From the NCBI GenBank assembly GCA_947426945.1, contig CANEFX010000003.1:62001-126000 (forward strand): a stretch of DNA of 64,000 nt, read 5' to 3'. The DNA is from an uncultured Bacillota bacterium. GTDB lineage: Bacteria > Bacillota > Clostridia > Oscillospirales > Oscillospiraceae. A program made the translations under genes and the position numbers. The first letter of the stretch is position 1. Every line of letters begins with the position of its first letter. The notes beneath the pieces are model-generated. The model did no database searches. It worked only from the letters and a program-made list of their open reading frames with translations, and was not told the DNA's origin. Shown piece by piece: positions 32,366 through 40,534 of the stretch.

Positions 32366-34574
32366 GGCTCAAATCCTCCTCCGTCAGATGGCAGGCGTCC
32401 AGAAACTCCTGATAGGTCAGATAGGGATATTCCGGGTCCAGCTCCCGGCCAAAGAGACCTTTCAAAATCTCGTCCATAGCCTCCTCACCGCCCACCAGTT
32501 GTTCAGCCTTCAAGATTTTCAAGGGCATTTCGTTATATTGCCGCATCCCTCGCAAGTTGTTGGCAATGTCAGCCTGATACTGCTCCGGCAAAGCTGACAG
32601 GTACTCCGGGTGACGGACATAGAAATCCTTGTAGTAGTCATCTACGGCCTCCTGCCAAGCGTCCACAAAGCTGGCCTGGGCCTCCCGTTCCCCATACAGC
32701 GCCTTTACAATGCGGTAGGTGGTGTAACAGGTCAGGCCCTCGGCAGACCAAATGCCGCTCTCGTCCATGGGGTCAAACATATTCCCCAGGCCCCACCATT
32801 GATGGACAATTTCATGGATCGTCACCTGAGCGGAGGAGCCGCCTTTTGCACCGTTGGACAGATTTTCAGCGGTATAGTCCAGCTCATTTGCGATGCTGGC
32901 GCCTTCTCCCGCATAACCGCCGCCGTCGCTTCGCCGTTCGATTAGATTAAAGGTCCCATCTCCATAAAAAGACAATGGACCTATATGCTCGGTACAGTAT
33001 TCAATGGTCTGGCGGATGGATTCTGCGGCGTTCATAGCCTCCATGACGGGCTGATGCTTACGGCTGTAATAGAAATTGACAGTAATACCCGCCGATTCCA
33101 CCGGAATTTCCTCCCGGATATAATCCCCAGCATAGGCAATCATACGGTATCCTTCATCCGCCATGCGCCAGGTTTTTGTACCGTCCGGGTTTTCTCGCAG
33201 AAGTTCAGTAGAACCCATGCCAAACAGGATAGGGGTCATGTGTCCGGGAATCGTGAGGTCCATCACAGCGGGCAAGACTTCTCCCTGATACCACACATTA
33301 TAGGGAGAAGGAGATAGAACATCATTCTCAAGGCTCATGTAGGCGTCACCGATTTCCAGACTGCCCTGTTCAGCGGACACGATATTCCACTCCCGGGGAA
33401 AACCGCCATATTCCATGGTAAGCTCAATTTCCGGGGCGGCAGGGATAACCACAACGAACGCCTTTTCATTGATTTCTTGCCCATCCTCCAAGGTAAACGG
33501 CACATCTGCACCATTAGCTTGAATAGAGGAAATTTTATATCCCGGATTGATAAGGAAACGGACATTCTGTTCCTGACCGCTGGTATTTTGAAACTGAAAT
33601 TGGGCCTTCCCATATACGCTGCCTGTTTTTGGGTCGGGACGCACGTCTGCATAACGGCCAGAACAGGTGACGGCCTCCATATATTCAGAGGCAAATGCAA
33701 AGTCATAGTCTATATCCGGGCTGCTGTGATCGAGGAAGGGCTGGCCCATATAGAGCAGGCTGGAACAGGCCACCAATGCCACAGCTAACGCTGGACGGTA
33801 AAATCGCCGGATATTATGAGCAAATGGGCCGAGCAGCCCCTTCCCATATTGACGCACACAGAGATAGGACAACACCCACAGCCCAGCCAGTGCCAGCAGC
33901 CAAGTAAGGCGCACATAGGCCACGGAGCGAAAAATACGGTCATTGGAAAAATCGTCGGAGACTGCCCAAACACAGGGATTCAGCCAGCATAGCTGCCACT
34001 GTTCCTTCCAGACCGTCAGGCTGAGGGCGGCAAAGGCGGCAAAGAGGGCCAGAGACAGATCGGCCCGCTGGGTGAATTGATAGGCGGCAGAGGCGGACAG
34101 AATTGCCAGAGGGATTGCTCCATACATAAAAATCAAATGTATCAGCAGATAGCTTTCCACATCAAAGACTGCGCCCAGCTTCATTATGGTATACGGAAGC
34201 CATGCCAACGTGGTAATGGCTTGGGCCAGAATGGAGACGCACAGCAGCGCCCCCAACCGGGTCAGAGCGGCGGTCATGGGAGATACCACCGCATGGGTCA
34301 AGGCTTCCATGCCGTCCCGCCGGAGCCTGTCCATACTCCAAATGGTGAGAATTGCAAAGGCGACAGCCCCCAAAATACCGCCGACCAGGGCCGGATTTGC
34401 AAGATACATCCCCTGCATAGTGGTGACGTAGCCGCTGTCGCTGCTGGAATACAGAGGCCGGTAGACCGTCAGACCCGCAATCGGAGAGAGGGCGGTTAAG
34501 AGGATCGCCAGCCAAGTAAGGCGGTTATGGAGCAATCTGGTCAGCTCCAAACGAAATTGCCGCAGGGTGTTCAT
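32358..34574 (-). CDS. ABC permease fused to an M1-type aminopeptidase domain
   Basis: A 738-residue fusion. The N-terminal ~260 residues are an ABC-2-like membrane domain with six or more helices (MNTLRQFRLELTRLLHNRLTW then ILLTALSPIAGLTVY). The rest is an extracytoplasmic gluzincin domain with HEIVHQWWGLGNMF near residue 585 and WSAEGLTCYTTY carrying the third zinc ligand. The spacing between the second His and the Glu is 20 residues by my count, where classical M1 enzymes have 18. It may cleave peptides at the membrane face or use the domain as a peptide sensor. The stop overlaps the next permease start, and its own start overlaps the ATPase stop by 4 nt. Confidence 0.88.
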   Translation of the reverse strand: MNTLRQFRLELTRLLHNRLTWLAILLTALSPIAGLTVYRPLYSSSDSGYVTTMQGMYLANPALVGGILGAVAFAILTIWSMDRLRRDGMEALTHAVVSPMTAALTRLGALLCVSILAQAITTLAWLPYTIMKLGAVFDVESYLLIHLIFMYGAIPLAILSASAAYQFTQRADLSLALFAAFAALSLTVWKEQWQLCWLNPCVWAVSDDFSNDRIFRSVAYVRLTWLLALAGLWVLSYLCVRQYGKGLLGPFAHNIRRFYRPALAVALVACSSLLYMGQPFLDHSSPDIDYDFAFASEYMEAVTCSGRYADVRPDPKTGSVYGKAQFQFQNTSGQEQNVRFLINPGYKISSIQANGADVPFTLEDGQEINEKAFVVVIPAAPEIELTMEYGGFPREWNIVSAEQGSLEIGDAYMSLENDVLSPSPYNVWYQGEVLPAVMDLTIPGHMTPILFGMGSTELLRENPDGTKTWRMADEGYRMIAYAGDYIREEIPVESAGITVNFYYSRKHQPVMEAMNAAESIRQTIEYCTEHIGPLSFYGDGTFNLIERRSDGGGYAGEGASIANELDYTAENLSNGAKGGSSAQVTIHEIVHQWWGLGNMFDPMDESGIWSAEGLTCYTTYRIVKALYGEREAQASFVDAWQEAVDDYYKDFYVRHPEYLSALPEQYQADIANNLRGMRQYNEMPLKILKAEQLVGGEEAMDEILKGLFGRELDPEYPYLTYQEFLDACHLTEEDLSLG

Positions 34575-35431
34575 TGAATCGCCTCCCTGGAGATTAGATA
34601 AAGATAGGCATCCTCCAGCGTAGGTTCTATCTGTTCCATAAAATCAGGAAGTTCCTCTGCCACGGCGCGGCAGACGATTCCCTGGGCCGTGTTAACACGG
34701 GAGGTAATATGCAGGCCTGCTTCCTGCCGCTGGTCTTTCTCCCAAAATACACCAACGTGGCCCACAGCTCCGGCAATTAATTCGGCGGGAGCACCAACAA
34801 AGCGTATACGGCCCTGGTATATCACAATCAGCTGATTGCATGCCGACTGAACATCCTCGATGATATGAGTGGACAGAAGTACCAGCCGGTCCTGGGCCAT
34901 TTGGGAAAACAGATTGCGGAAGCTGATCCGCTCCTCCGGGTCAAGGCCCACCGTGGGCTCGTCGAAAATCAGGAAATGGGGATTGCCCAGGATGGCCTGT
35001 GCGATTCCTACCCGCTGGCGCTGTCCACCGGACAGGGTACGAATTTTCGCTTTCTGCTTTTCCTTCAAATTGGTGCTTTGGATAGCGGCGGCGATGGCCT
35101 CCTTGCTGTTGACGATTCCTTTCAGCGCCGCCATGTAGTCCAGGAACTGCCAGACCGTCAGCTCGTCAAACAGTCCGAAGGACTGCGGAAGATAGCCCAA
35201 GCGGGCTTTCAGCAGGCGCTCCTGCTTCACCAAGGGTTTCCCATCTACCGAGATTGCCCCCTCCGTGGGGAGCAGGCCAGCCACCAGGAGCTTCATCAGG
35301 GTGGACTTTCCCGCACCGTTCGGCCCCAGGAGGCCGATAAGGTTCGGGCTGCTCAGGTTCAGGTTGATTTCCCGCAAGGCTGTTTTACCTGACGGGTAGG
35401 TCATGGATAGATTAGAAATCTCCACATTCAT
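34571..35431 (-). CDS. ABC transporter ATP-binding protein
   Basis: The 286-residue ATPase of the module. Walker A is GLLGPNGAGKSTLMKLL, the signature is LSGGQRQRVGIAQAIL, Walker B is HFLIFDEPTVGLDPEERI, and the switch His is in LLSTHIIEDV. The extra C-terminal ~60 residues are typical of exporter ATPases of the lantibiotic/antimicrobial-peptide type. The 4-nt overlap with the fused permease shows tight coupling. Position after a two-component pair suggests induced efflux or envelope defence (inference). Confidence 0.92.
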   Translation of the reverse strand: MNVEISNLSMTYPSGKTALREINLNLSSPNLIGLLGPNGAGKSTLMKLLVAGLLPTEGAISVDGKPLVKQERLLKARLGYLPQSFGLFDELTVWQFLDYMAALKGIVNSKEAIAAAIQSTNLKEKQKAKIRTLSGGQRQRVGIAQAILGNPHFLIFDEPTVGLDPEERISFRNLFSQMAQDRLVLLSTHIIEDVQSACNQLIVIYQGRIRFVGAPAELIAGAVGHVGVFWEKDQRQEAGLHITSRVNTAQGIVCRAVAEELPDFMEQIEPTLEDAYLYLISREAIQ

Positions 35432-35498
35432 CTGTGTTTCATCCTTTCTGCTTGAGATTGCAGTCAGGATAACAGAAGAATGTGGAGTTCGTTTGTGG

Positions 35499-36968
35499 TT
35501 AATATGTGGTTTGTGTGGAGTTTGGCAGAATCAGTGTCGCACAGACGCCTCTTTCAGAGTTTTGGATTTGACAGCTGCCCCCATGCTGCTCCGCTATTTT
35601 CTGAACAAGGTAAAGCCCTAATCCACTTCCGCCTGTCTGACGGCTCCGGGATGGGTCGCTGCGGAAGAATGGCTCAAACAGGTGCGGCAGCTGCTCCGGG
35701 GCAATATGCGCGCCTTCGTTTTCTACATTCAAAACAATATGGTCCTCTTTCTTACGGGCGGAAATCCAAATCTTGATGCCCTCCGGCGAATGGAGCGCGG
35801 CATTAGAGAGAAGGTTGCCCAGGACCTTTTTCAAGAGGGCCGGGTCTCCCATACTCCAGATTTCCGACGGTAAATCTGCGACAACCTCTTGTTCTTTCTG
35901 CCGGAAAAGTTCATCGTAATTTTGCAGACAGTTCCGAATCAGAGCGGTAAGTTCCACAGGAATCATAGACAGCTCCCCCCCCCTTTCCATACGGGAGACA
36001 GTCAAAAGCTCCTGCACCAAGCTCTCCATCTGGTTTGCCACAGCCAAGCTGCGGGCCAGATATTTGTCCCGATCCGCATATACGCCAATTCCGTCCAACA
36101 TCCCGCCCAGCTGACCTTTCATAACGGTGATAGGGGTTTTCAGCTCATGGGAAACCGCCGAGAAGAAATCCCGCTGGGCCTGCTCCAGCTGCTGTTCCCG
36201 CTCTACGTCTTTTTGGAGGGCTTCATTTGCGGCCTGGAGTTCCTGCATGGAACGGGATAGGTGATCCGCCAGTTCGTCCAGATTGTGGGCCAACGTACCA
36301 ATTTCATCGGTACGCTGTTCTCTGCACCGCCAGCTAAAATCCAGTTCAGACAGCCTTTGGGAGATGCCGCTCAATCGCACAATGGGTCGTGTGATGAAGT
36401 GAGCGTAGAATAGGGAGGTAAACACAGACACCAGCACAATGGCCGCAGCCAGCCAGGGCCAGATATGGCTCAAAGCCTCCGCTGCCTGATTGACCGCGCG
36501 AGTGCTGGCAAATACCAGCAGCTGACAGTTTTCAGAGGAATCCTTAAAAGAAAAATCGCTTCCAATACAATGTACGATATAATCCGAGCTTTCATCGTTG
36601 GGCCGAATGTCCTTGCCTGACGAATGGGGTGGCAGCACTTCCCATTGCCCATTTTCTCCTGTTGGCATGATGTCGGAGGGGTCAACGCCACCGACAACAT
36701 TCCCCGCAGAATCCTGGATGCTCACCGGGACGCCGTACTGGAAAGTGAACTGCGAGAGAAGCGGTCCGCAGTCCGCCAGTGTATATTCGTCTAACTGTTT
36801 TGCCAGCCGGTCAGCCTGGGCAACCAGCAGACGCTCCTGATCTGCTGTGTAAGTCAGCGGCATAAGCTGGGCAATCAGGCCATAGGTCAAAGTACAGACT
36901 GCCGTCAGTAGCAGGCAGGTGACGAGGAAAATTTTTGTTGTCAGGCTACTTTTCAGCTTCGTAATCAA
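35499..36968 (-). CDS. sensor histidine kinase of the cargo module
   Basis: About 489 residues if translation begins at TTG 36968 (ITKLKSSLTTKIFLVTCLLL); the track's longer frame runs inside the response regulator. Layout: TM helix, extracytoplasmic domain of about 130 residues, second TM helix (AAAIVLVSVFTSLFYAHF), HAMP, HisKA with FFSAVSHELKTPITVMKGQLG, HATPase with GNLLSNAALHSPEG, and GGSGLGLYLVQKI. It overlaps the regulator gene by 23 nt. The start codon is uncertain because the GGGGTGGGG site upstream is not canonical. It most likely senses the compound the ABC module handles. Confidence 0.87.
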   Translation of the reverse strand: MITKLKSSLTTKIFLVTCLLLTAVCTLTYGLIAQLMPLTYTADQERLLVAQADRLAKQLDEYTLADCGPLLSQFTFQYGVPVSIQDSAGNVVGGVDPSDIMPTGENGQWEVLPPHSSGKDIRPNDESSDYIVHCIGSDFSFKDSSENCQLLVFASTRAVNQAAEALSHIWPWLAAAIVLVSVFTSLFYAHFITRPIVRLSGISQRLSELDFSWRCREQRTDEIGTLAHNLDELADHLSRSMQELQAANEALQKDVEREQQLEQAQRDFFSAVSHELKTPITVMKGQLGGMLDGIGVYADRDKYLARSLAVANQMESLVQELLTVSRMERGGELSMIPVELTALIRNCLQNYDELFRQKEQEVVADLPSEIWSMGDPALLKKVLGNLLSNAALHSPEGIKIWISARKKEDHIVLNVENEGAHIAPEQLPHLFEPFFRSDPSRSRQTGGSGLGLYLVQKIAEQHGGSCQIQNSERGVCATLILPNSTQTTY

Positions 36969-37617
36969 TGCGATACCCCACCCCTCTGATAGTTTCGATG
37001 CAATCCAGTCCCAGCTTTTTTCGTAAATTCTTGATATGCGTATCGACAATCCTCTCGTCACCGTAAAAGTCATAGCTCCATACCCGATTCAAGAGCGTTT
37101 GCCTGGATAAAACGCGCCCTTGGTTTTGGAGCAGGACCTTCAGTAGGTCAAATTCTCTTTGGGTCAAATCAACAATTTGCCCGGAAATATAGACCTTGTA
37201 GCCCTCCAAATCCAGGGTCAGAGCTTTATATGTTATCCGACCGGAAATGCTGTCTCCCATTGTACGGCGCAGAATTGCACCAATTTTACGGAGCAAGACC
37301 GGCATGGAAAAGGGCTTTGGAATGTAATCGTCAATCCGCAAGTCAAACCCTTTTAATTGATCTTCTTCGCTGTCGAGAGCTGTCAGCATGATGATTGGAA
37401 TATCTGATTCCTCCCGAATGGCCTTGCATACTTCATAGCCATTTAAGCGGGGGAGCAGAATATCCAGCAGGATCAAATCGACATTGGAGCTGCGGAATAC
37501 TTCGATGGCCTGTTCGCCGTCAGAGGCAGTAACAACCTGATAGCCTTCATTTTCCAAATAGTTCTGCAAAAGCTCCCGGATGTCGTATTCATCCTCGACC
37601 ACTAAAATTTTCACCAT
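36946..37617 (-). CDS. OmpR-family response regulator of the cargo module
   Basis: A 223-residue regulator: receiver with VKILVVEDEYDIRELLQNYLE, phosphorylation Asp in VDLILLDILLPRLNG, Lys in YIPKPFSMP, and a C-terminal winged helix (LTQREFDLLKVLLQNQGRVL and HIKNLRKKLGLD). It resembles VanR-like regulators of transport modules. ATG 37617 has GAGG 8 nt upstream; the track's GTG 37626 is less likely. It starts the five-gene module regulator - kinase - ATPase - fused permease - permease, and probably activates it. Confidence 0.92.
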   Translation of the reverse strand: MVKILVVEDEYDIRELLQNYLENEGYQVVTASDGEQAIEVFRSSNVDLILLDILLPRLNGYEVCKAIREESDIPIIMLTALDSEEDQLKGFDLRIDDYIPKPFSMPVLLRKIGAILRRTMGDSISGRITYKALTLDLEGYKVYISGQIVDLTQREFDLLKVLLQNQGRVLSRQTLLNRVWSYDFYGDERIVDTHIKNLRKKLGLDCIETIRGVGYRIDYEAEK

Positions 37618-37796
37618 GTGATTCACCTCACCAACGCGATTATAGCAGAGAATTATGAATTTTGTGTGGAGTTTTACTCCTACATAAAATTCATTTGGAT
37701 TTTTGTGGTCTCATTATACCTTACCACCCCCAATGTATCAACTTTGAGCTTTTTGCCTGCTATTTATTTGAAGGAAAACAGGAATTAGCGGGCAGA

Positions 37797-37842
37797 GTAA
37801 ACGGGGGCCGGAGAAACGGGTAAACGGGGGCCGGAGAAACGG
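37797..37842. repeat. 23-bp tandem repeat, two copies
   Basis: Two exact head-to-tail copies of a unit starting GTAAACGGGGGCCGGAGAAA. Confidence 0.9.
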
Positions 37843-37851
37843 GCAAGCAGG

Positions 37852-37870
37852 GCATCGTGGGACCCACGAT
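37852..37870. repeat. perfect palindrome
   Basis: CATCGTGGGACCCACGATG, 9-bp arms around one base. Confidence 0.85.
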
Positions 37871-38074
37871 GCAAAATTGGACCTCCCGCCCACGGCGAGA
37901 GGTCCAATCTGCTTGTTGGTGGCAGTGCCCCCAAACCCCTTTGAACAGCCCCTTGGCGGGGCTGGCTGCACGTTCCTGCGGAACGCTTTTTTGTCGGGCC
38001 TACGGCCCTCTGGAACGGTATAAAATCAGCGTTCCTCCTCCCGGCGATCCGCTTCCTTTTCCTGCTCTTGGGCC

Positions 38075-38380
38075 TCATAGCCCATGCAAGATGCCGGAGA
38101 TCACCACGTCGCTCTCCCAGACCATCCACCCATTTCTTTTGACAATGGCATAGCAGGGCGGCACATTTTCGAGAGGCGGATAGGTGGTGCTGTCATAGCT
38201 GGGAGGGTCCACCTCCCGGTCGAGGTAGGCCAGCACCAGAATGGCCGTGATGTGAGGATAGAGAAAATAGGACGGCTTTTTGCTGTCAGGTTTGCAATGG
38301 TGTTCACCGCCCCTTAGTGGGCCGTTAAAAAGACGTTTTAGTGGTTCGGAATGATAACATACAGCCCCCTTATCGACCAC
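38075..38380 (-). CDS. doubtful 101-aa ORF in the element
   Basis: An open frame of 101 codons on the same strand as the VLP and ParB-like genes. It contains a hydrophobic stretch (SYFLYPHITAILVLAYLDREV) and a readable C-terminal part (YPPLENVPPCYAIVKRNGWMVWESDVVISGIL) that looks protein-like rather than like frame noise. No family recognised, no good ribosome binding site before the ATG. It may be the tail of a larger decayed element gene. Confidence 0.35.
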   Translation of the reverse strand: MVDKGAVCYHSEPLKRLFNGPLRGGEHHCKPDSKKPSYFLYPHITAILVLAYLDREVDPPSYDSTTYPPLENVPPCYAIVKRNGWMVWESDVVISGILHGL

Positions 38381-38424
38381 ACCCGAAAAGCCCTGAAAAT
38401 CAGGGCTGTTTTGGGCCTAAAGCG

Positions 38425-38775
38425 TTACATACCAGCCCTATGCCGGCGCACTCGCTCACAGGTCTTTCGCCGCCGCTCCTGTTCGGCACAAACGGGGCAG
38501 TATTTGGCCCGGTTGGACTTTGGGGTGTACCAGCCTCCGCACACGACGCATTTTTTCATGTCCTCCCGGTGGAGTAAGGCAGCGCATAGACTTTCATCCA
38601 GCGGCAGCACAGCGTCCCGAAACCAACGGCAGATTAGTGAGTAGCTGATAGACTGGGGACAAACACATCCCTCCCCATCGTCCAGAAGGATGCAGTTGCC
38701 GTCCTGGTAGTTGCAGCAGCTATGTACCAAACGCCGGACAGCCCGATACTGCGGATAGGTCATGTGTGGTATCAT
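38425..38775 (-). CDS. cysteine-rich VLP protein
   Basis: A 116-residue protein with many cysteines: SCCNYQDGNCILLDDGEGC, then a zinc-ribbon-like pair CVVCGGWYTPKSNRAKYCPVC. This is the Cys_rich_VLP family found in Clostridial conjugative and mobilisable elements. The function is not known; the cysteine pattern suggests zinc binding. The ATG lies 10 nt after GGAGG. Neighbours on the same strand are the decayed ParB-like gene upstream and the doubtful ORF downstream. Confidence 0.8.
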   Translation of the reverse strand: MIPHMTYPQYRAVRRLVHSCCNYQDGNCILLDDGEGCVCPQSISYSLICRWFRDAVLPLDESLCAALLHREDMKKCVVCGGWYTPKSNRAKYCPVCAEQERRRKTCERVRRHRAGM

Positions 38776-38870
38776 CGCTCCTGTTCCTCCCTGCGCTGGG
38801 GCTGGCCCTTCCAGGCAAGCCGGTCGGCGGTCTTTTTTAGAATTTCCACTTTTTGCTCCTTTCCCGCCGT

Positions 38871-38996
38871 TTACAGCTCGTAAACGGAAATCTCATACAT
38901 GGCGGCGAAGTAGGCCGGGGTGTCCCGCTTCCGGCGAAAGCCCTCCCTTGCTTTCAGCCGCTCCATGCGGCCCTGGTGGGCGGGGGAGAGGAACTG
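38871..38996 (-). pseudogene. C-terminal remnant of an element gene fused to the ParB-like gene
   Basis: On the minus strand, one frame beginning exactly where the ParB-like frame loses its family pattern reads QFLSPAHQGRMERLKAREGF and then RRKRDTPAYFAAMYEISVYEL before a stop. This looks like the genuine C-terminus of another element protein, joined out of frame by a deletion. Confidence 0.5.
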
Positions 38997-39544
38997 TAAT
39001 TGCGGACGGTATCGCTGCTCATACCCATGGCCGCACCGATTTCATCATCACTTCTCAACTTAGCCGAATTATTCGGCGAAGTTAAATCTGTCCTCGCTCC
39101 GCGCCGCTTGATGGCCTCAAGCTTCATTTTGTACGCCTGCGCCCTCTCGCTGGGCAGGATGTTCTCCCGCTGGATGTTGCTGTCCACCATTAGAATGGTA
39201 GCGGTGTCGTCGTCCAGATTGCGGACCAGGGCAGGCAGCGCGGCCAGACCTGCCAGCTCACAGGCGTGTTTGCGGCGATGGCCCGCGACGATCTCATAGC
39301 CGCCCGCCTTGCGGGGCCGGACAATGGCCGGGGTCAGCATACCATACTCCTTCACACTCTCGGTGGTCTCCTTCATGGCATCATCATCCCTCACTTTGAA
39401 CGGGTGGTTGGGAAACGGGTGCAGCTCCGTCAGGGGGATGGAGATGACCACCTCTCCCTGGGGCTGGGGCGCGGGGGCAGGGGCCTCCTTCGCCTTGGGC
39501 AGTCTGCCCCGCCGCTTGGGAGGGGACGTGTTGGGGCTGCTCAA
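38954..39544 (-). pseudogene. ParB/Spo0J-like protein truncated by a deletion
   Basis: The first ~175 residues are a ParB N-terminal nuclease-like domain. VVISIPLTELHPFPNHPF, AIVRPRKAGGYEIVAGHRRKHACELAG (the GxRRxxA box) and QRENILPSERAQAYKMKLEA are family features, and AMGMSSDTVRNY starts the HTH. After NY the reading turns to SSSPPPTRAAWSG and stops, where relatives continue about 100 residues. The next frame then gives an unrelated C-terminal fragment, so this is a deletion junction near 38995. The start is TTG, 9 nt after GGAGG. It probably no longer works as a partition protein. Confidence 0.8.
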
Positions 39545-39649
39545 AATATCTCACCTCCAGAGAACGAAAAAACGGGCATCTTCCGATGTCCGTTTTCGTG
39601 TCGTGTATGAAGTTTTGGGCTGATATAGGGTGCAAGTTCGTTGACTGGT

Positions 39650-39662
39650 CACATCACGACAG
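39650..39662. repeat. 13-bp sequence shared with the integrase upstream region
   Basis: CACATCACGACAG, the reverse complement of 28065-28077, near the right end of the element. Confidence 0.35.
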
Positions 39663-39703
39663 CCCATACTTGCCATATCCTTGACGCTTCAAAATCCTAT
39701 ATC

Positions 39704-39722
39704 TTCCCTTGATTTTTCCCTT
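39704..39722 (+). repeat. possible integrase arm-type site, right
   Basis: TTCCCTTGATTTTTCCCTT, identical to the copy just inside attL, about 77 nt before the putative attR core. Confidence 0.5.
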
Positions 39723-39795
39723 GCCAGCTCCCGTGAAGCCCTTAAAAGGGTGTGGGACCCGACAAGAGGGAATGAGTTATTGGCTTGCTTAAATC

Positions 39796-39809
39796 CCAGT
39801 GTTTTCAAG
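39796..39809 (+). repeat. putative attR core
   Basis: CCAGTGTTTTCAAG, identical to 26648-26661. Confidence 0.6.
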
Positions 39810-39902
39810 CGTTTCCGGGGATTTAATATCGTCCTATGAAAGCTCTTGATGGCTGACGATTTCTGTGGGTTCAAATCGGAGCTTAAGGGGATAAAGATAG
39901 AT

Positions 39903-40412
39903 ATGATACTTGAAACTGAACGGTTATATCTGCGTGAGATGAATCAGGCTGATTTTGTATCTCTGTGTAAAATCCTACAAGATAAAGATACAATGTACGC
40001 ATATGAGGGAGCATTTAGTGACGATGAAGTCCAAGAATGGCTTGACAGACAAATTGCCCGCTATCAAAAATGGAGTTTTGGTTTATGGGCAGTTGTTTTG
40101 AAAGCAACCAATGAAATGATTGGGCAATGTGGGCTTACAATGCAACCATGGAAAGAAACCGAGGTGCTTGAAATAGGTTATCTTTTTGAGCGGACGTATT
40201 GGCATAATGGATATGCCATTGAGGCGGCAAAAGCGTGTAAAAAGTATGCTTTTGAAACATTAAATGCAACGGAAGTATGTTCCATTATCAGAGATACGAA
40301 TATAGCATCTCAAAATGTAGCCATCAGAAACGGAATGTCAATGACAGATACATGGATAAAGCATTACAAAGGTGTAGATATGCCCCATTATCGTTATGTG
40401 GTTTTCCGATAA
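39903..40412 (+). CDS. GNAT acetyltransferase, RimJ/RimL type (GNAT1)
   Basis: A 169-residue acetyltransferase beginning MILETERLYLREMNQADF, the standard RimJ/RimL-like opening, with the acetyl-CoA region YLFERTYWHNGYAIEAAKA and the C-terminal SQNVAIRNGM segment. The target is unknown. It is much more AT-rich than the chromosome. ATG 39903 has only a distant AAGGGG; the track's 39846 start would add residues foreign to the family. It begins about 95 nt after the putative attR, and no promoter lies between, so the element seems to have cut it off from its promoter at 26566-26594. Confidence 0.82.
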   Translation: MILETERLYLREMNQADFVSLCKILQDKDTMYAYEGAFSDDEVQEWLDRQIARYQKWSFGLWAVVLKATNEMIGQCGLTMQPWKETEVLEIGYLFERTYWHNGYAIEAAKACKKYAFETLNATEVCSIIRDTNIASQNVAIRNGMSMTDTWIKHYKGVDMPHYRYVVFR

Positions 40413-40423
40413 ATTCCAATTTA

Positions 40424-40453
40424 TCGGGCAGTGAGCCATCCCCGGCTCACTGC
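40424..40453 (+). terminator. hairpin after GNAT1
   Basis: GGCAGTGAGCC / GGCTCACTGCC with a 6-nt loop; the T-run is imperfect (ATTCCATCATTTT). Confidence 0.6.
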
Positions 40454-40497
40454 CCATTCCATCATTTTGACGATGGAAAATTTTTATAAGCGTTTCT

Positions 40498-40518
40498 CAA
40501 CACGAAAGAGAAAAGGGA
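40498..40518 (-). repeat. 21-bp inverted repeat, right copy
   Basis: Reverse complement of 26509-26529, exact over 21 bases (CAACACGAAAGAGAAAAGGG plus one). It lies between GNAT1 and GNAT2. Confidence 0.8.
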
Positions 40519-40534
40519 TAGATTTCCCTGTGCG

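Larger units (their letters stand above)
37618..38074. other. repeat- and hairpin-rich gap upstream of the cargo module
   Basis: No gene is convincing. It holds a 23-bp tandem repeat (37797-37842), a perfect palindrome (37852-37870), a stem TTGGACCTC / GAGGTCCAA (about 37876-37906) and a short stem CGTTCC / GGAACG. On the minus strand a C-terminal-like fragment MGYEAQEQEKEADRREEER ends at about 38028 and suggests a decayed element gene. Confidence 0.5.
26648..39809. mobile_element. decayed integrative element, about 13.2 kb
   Basis: Bounded by 14-bp direct repeats CCAGTGTTTTCAAG at 26648-26661 and 39796-39809 (putative attL and attR). It contains a tyrosine integrase next to the left end and genes typical of Clostridial integrative conjugative elements (sigma-70-like protein, Cys-rich VLP protein, ParB-like protein). 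Several genes are truncated, and no relaxase, coupling protein or type IV secretion genes remain, so it can no longer transfer by itself. The cargo is a two-component system with an ABC module. Whether the short repeats are the true att cores is an inference. Confidence 0.7.

Noticed and set aside
39850-39900. GGGTTCAAATC stretch looking like a tRNA T-arm
   Set aside because: No matching T-stem or acceptor stem could be drawn, so I do not call a tRNA or a tRNA-derived att site.
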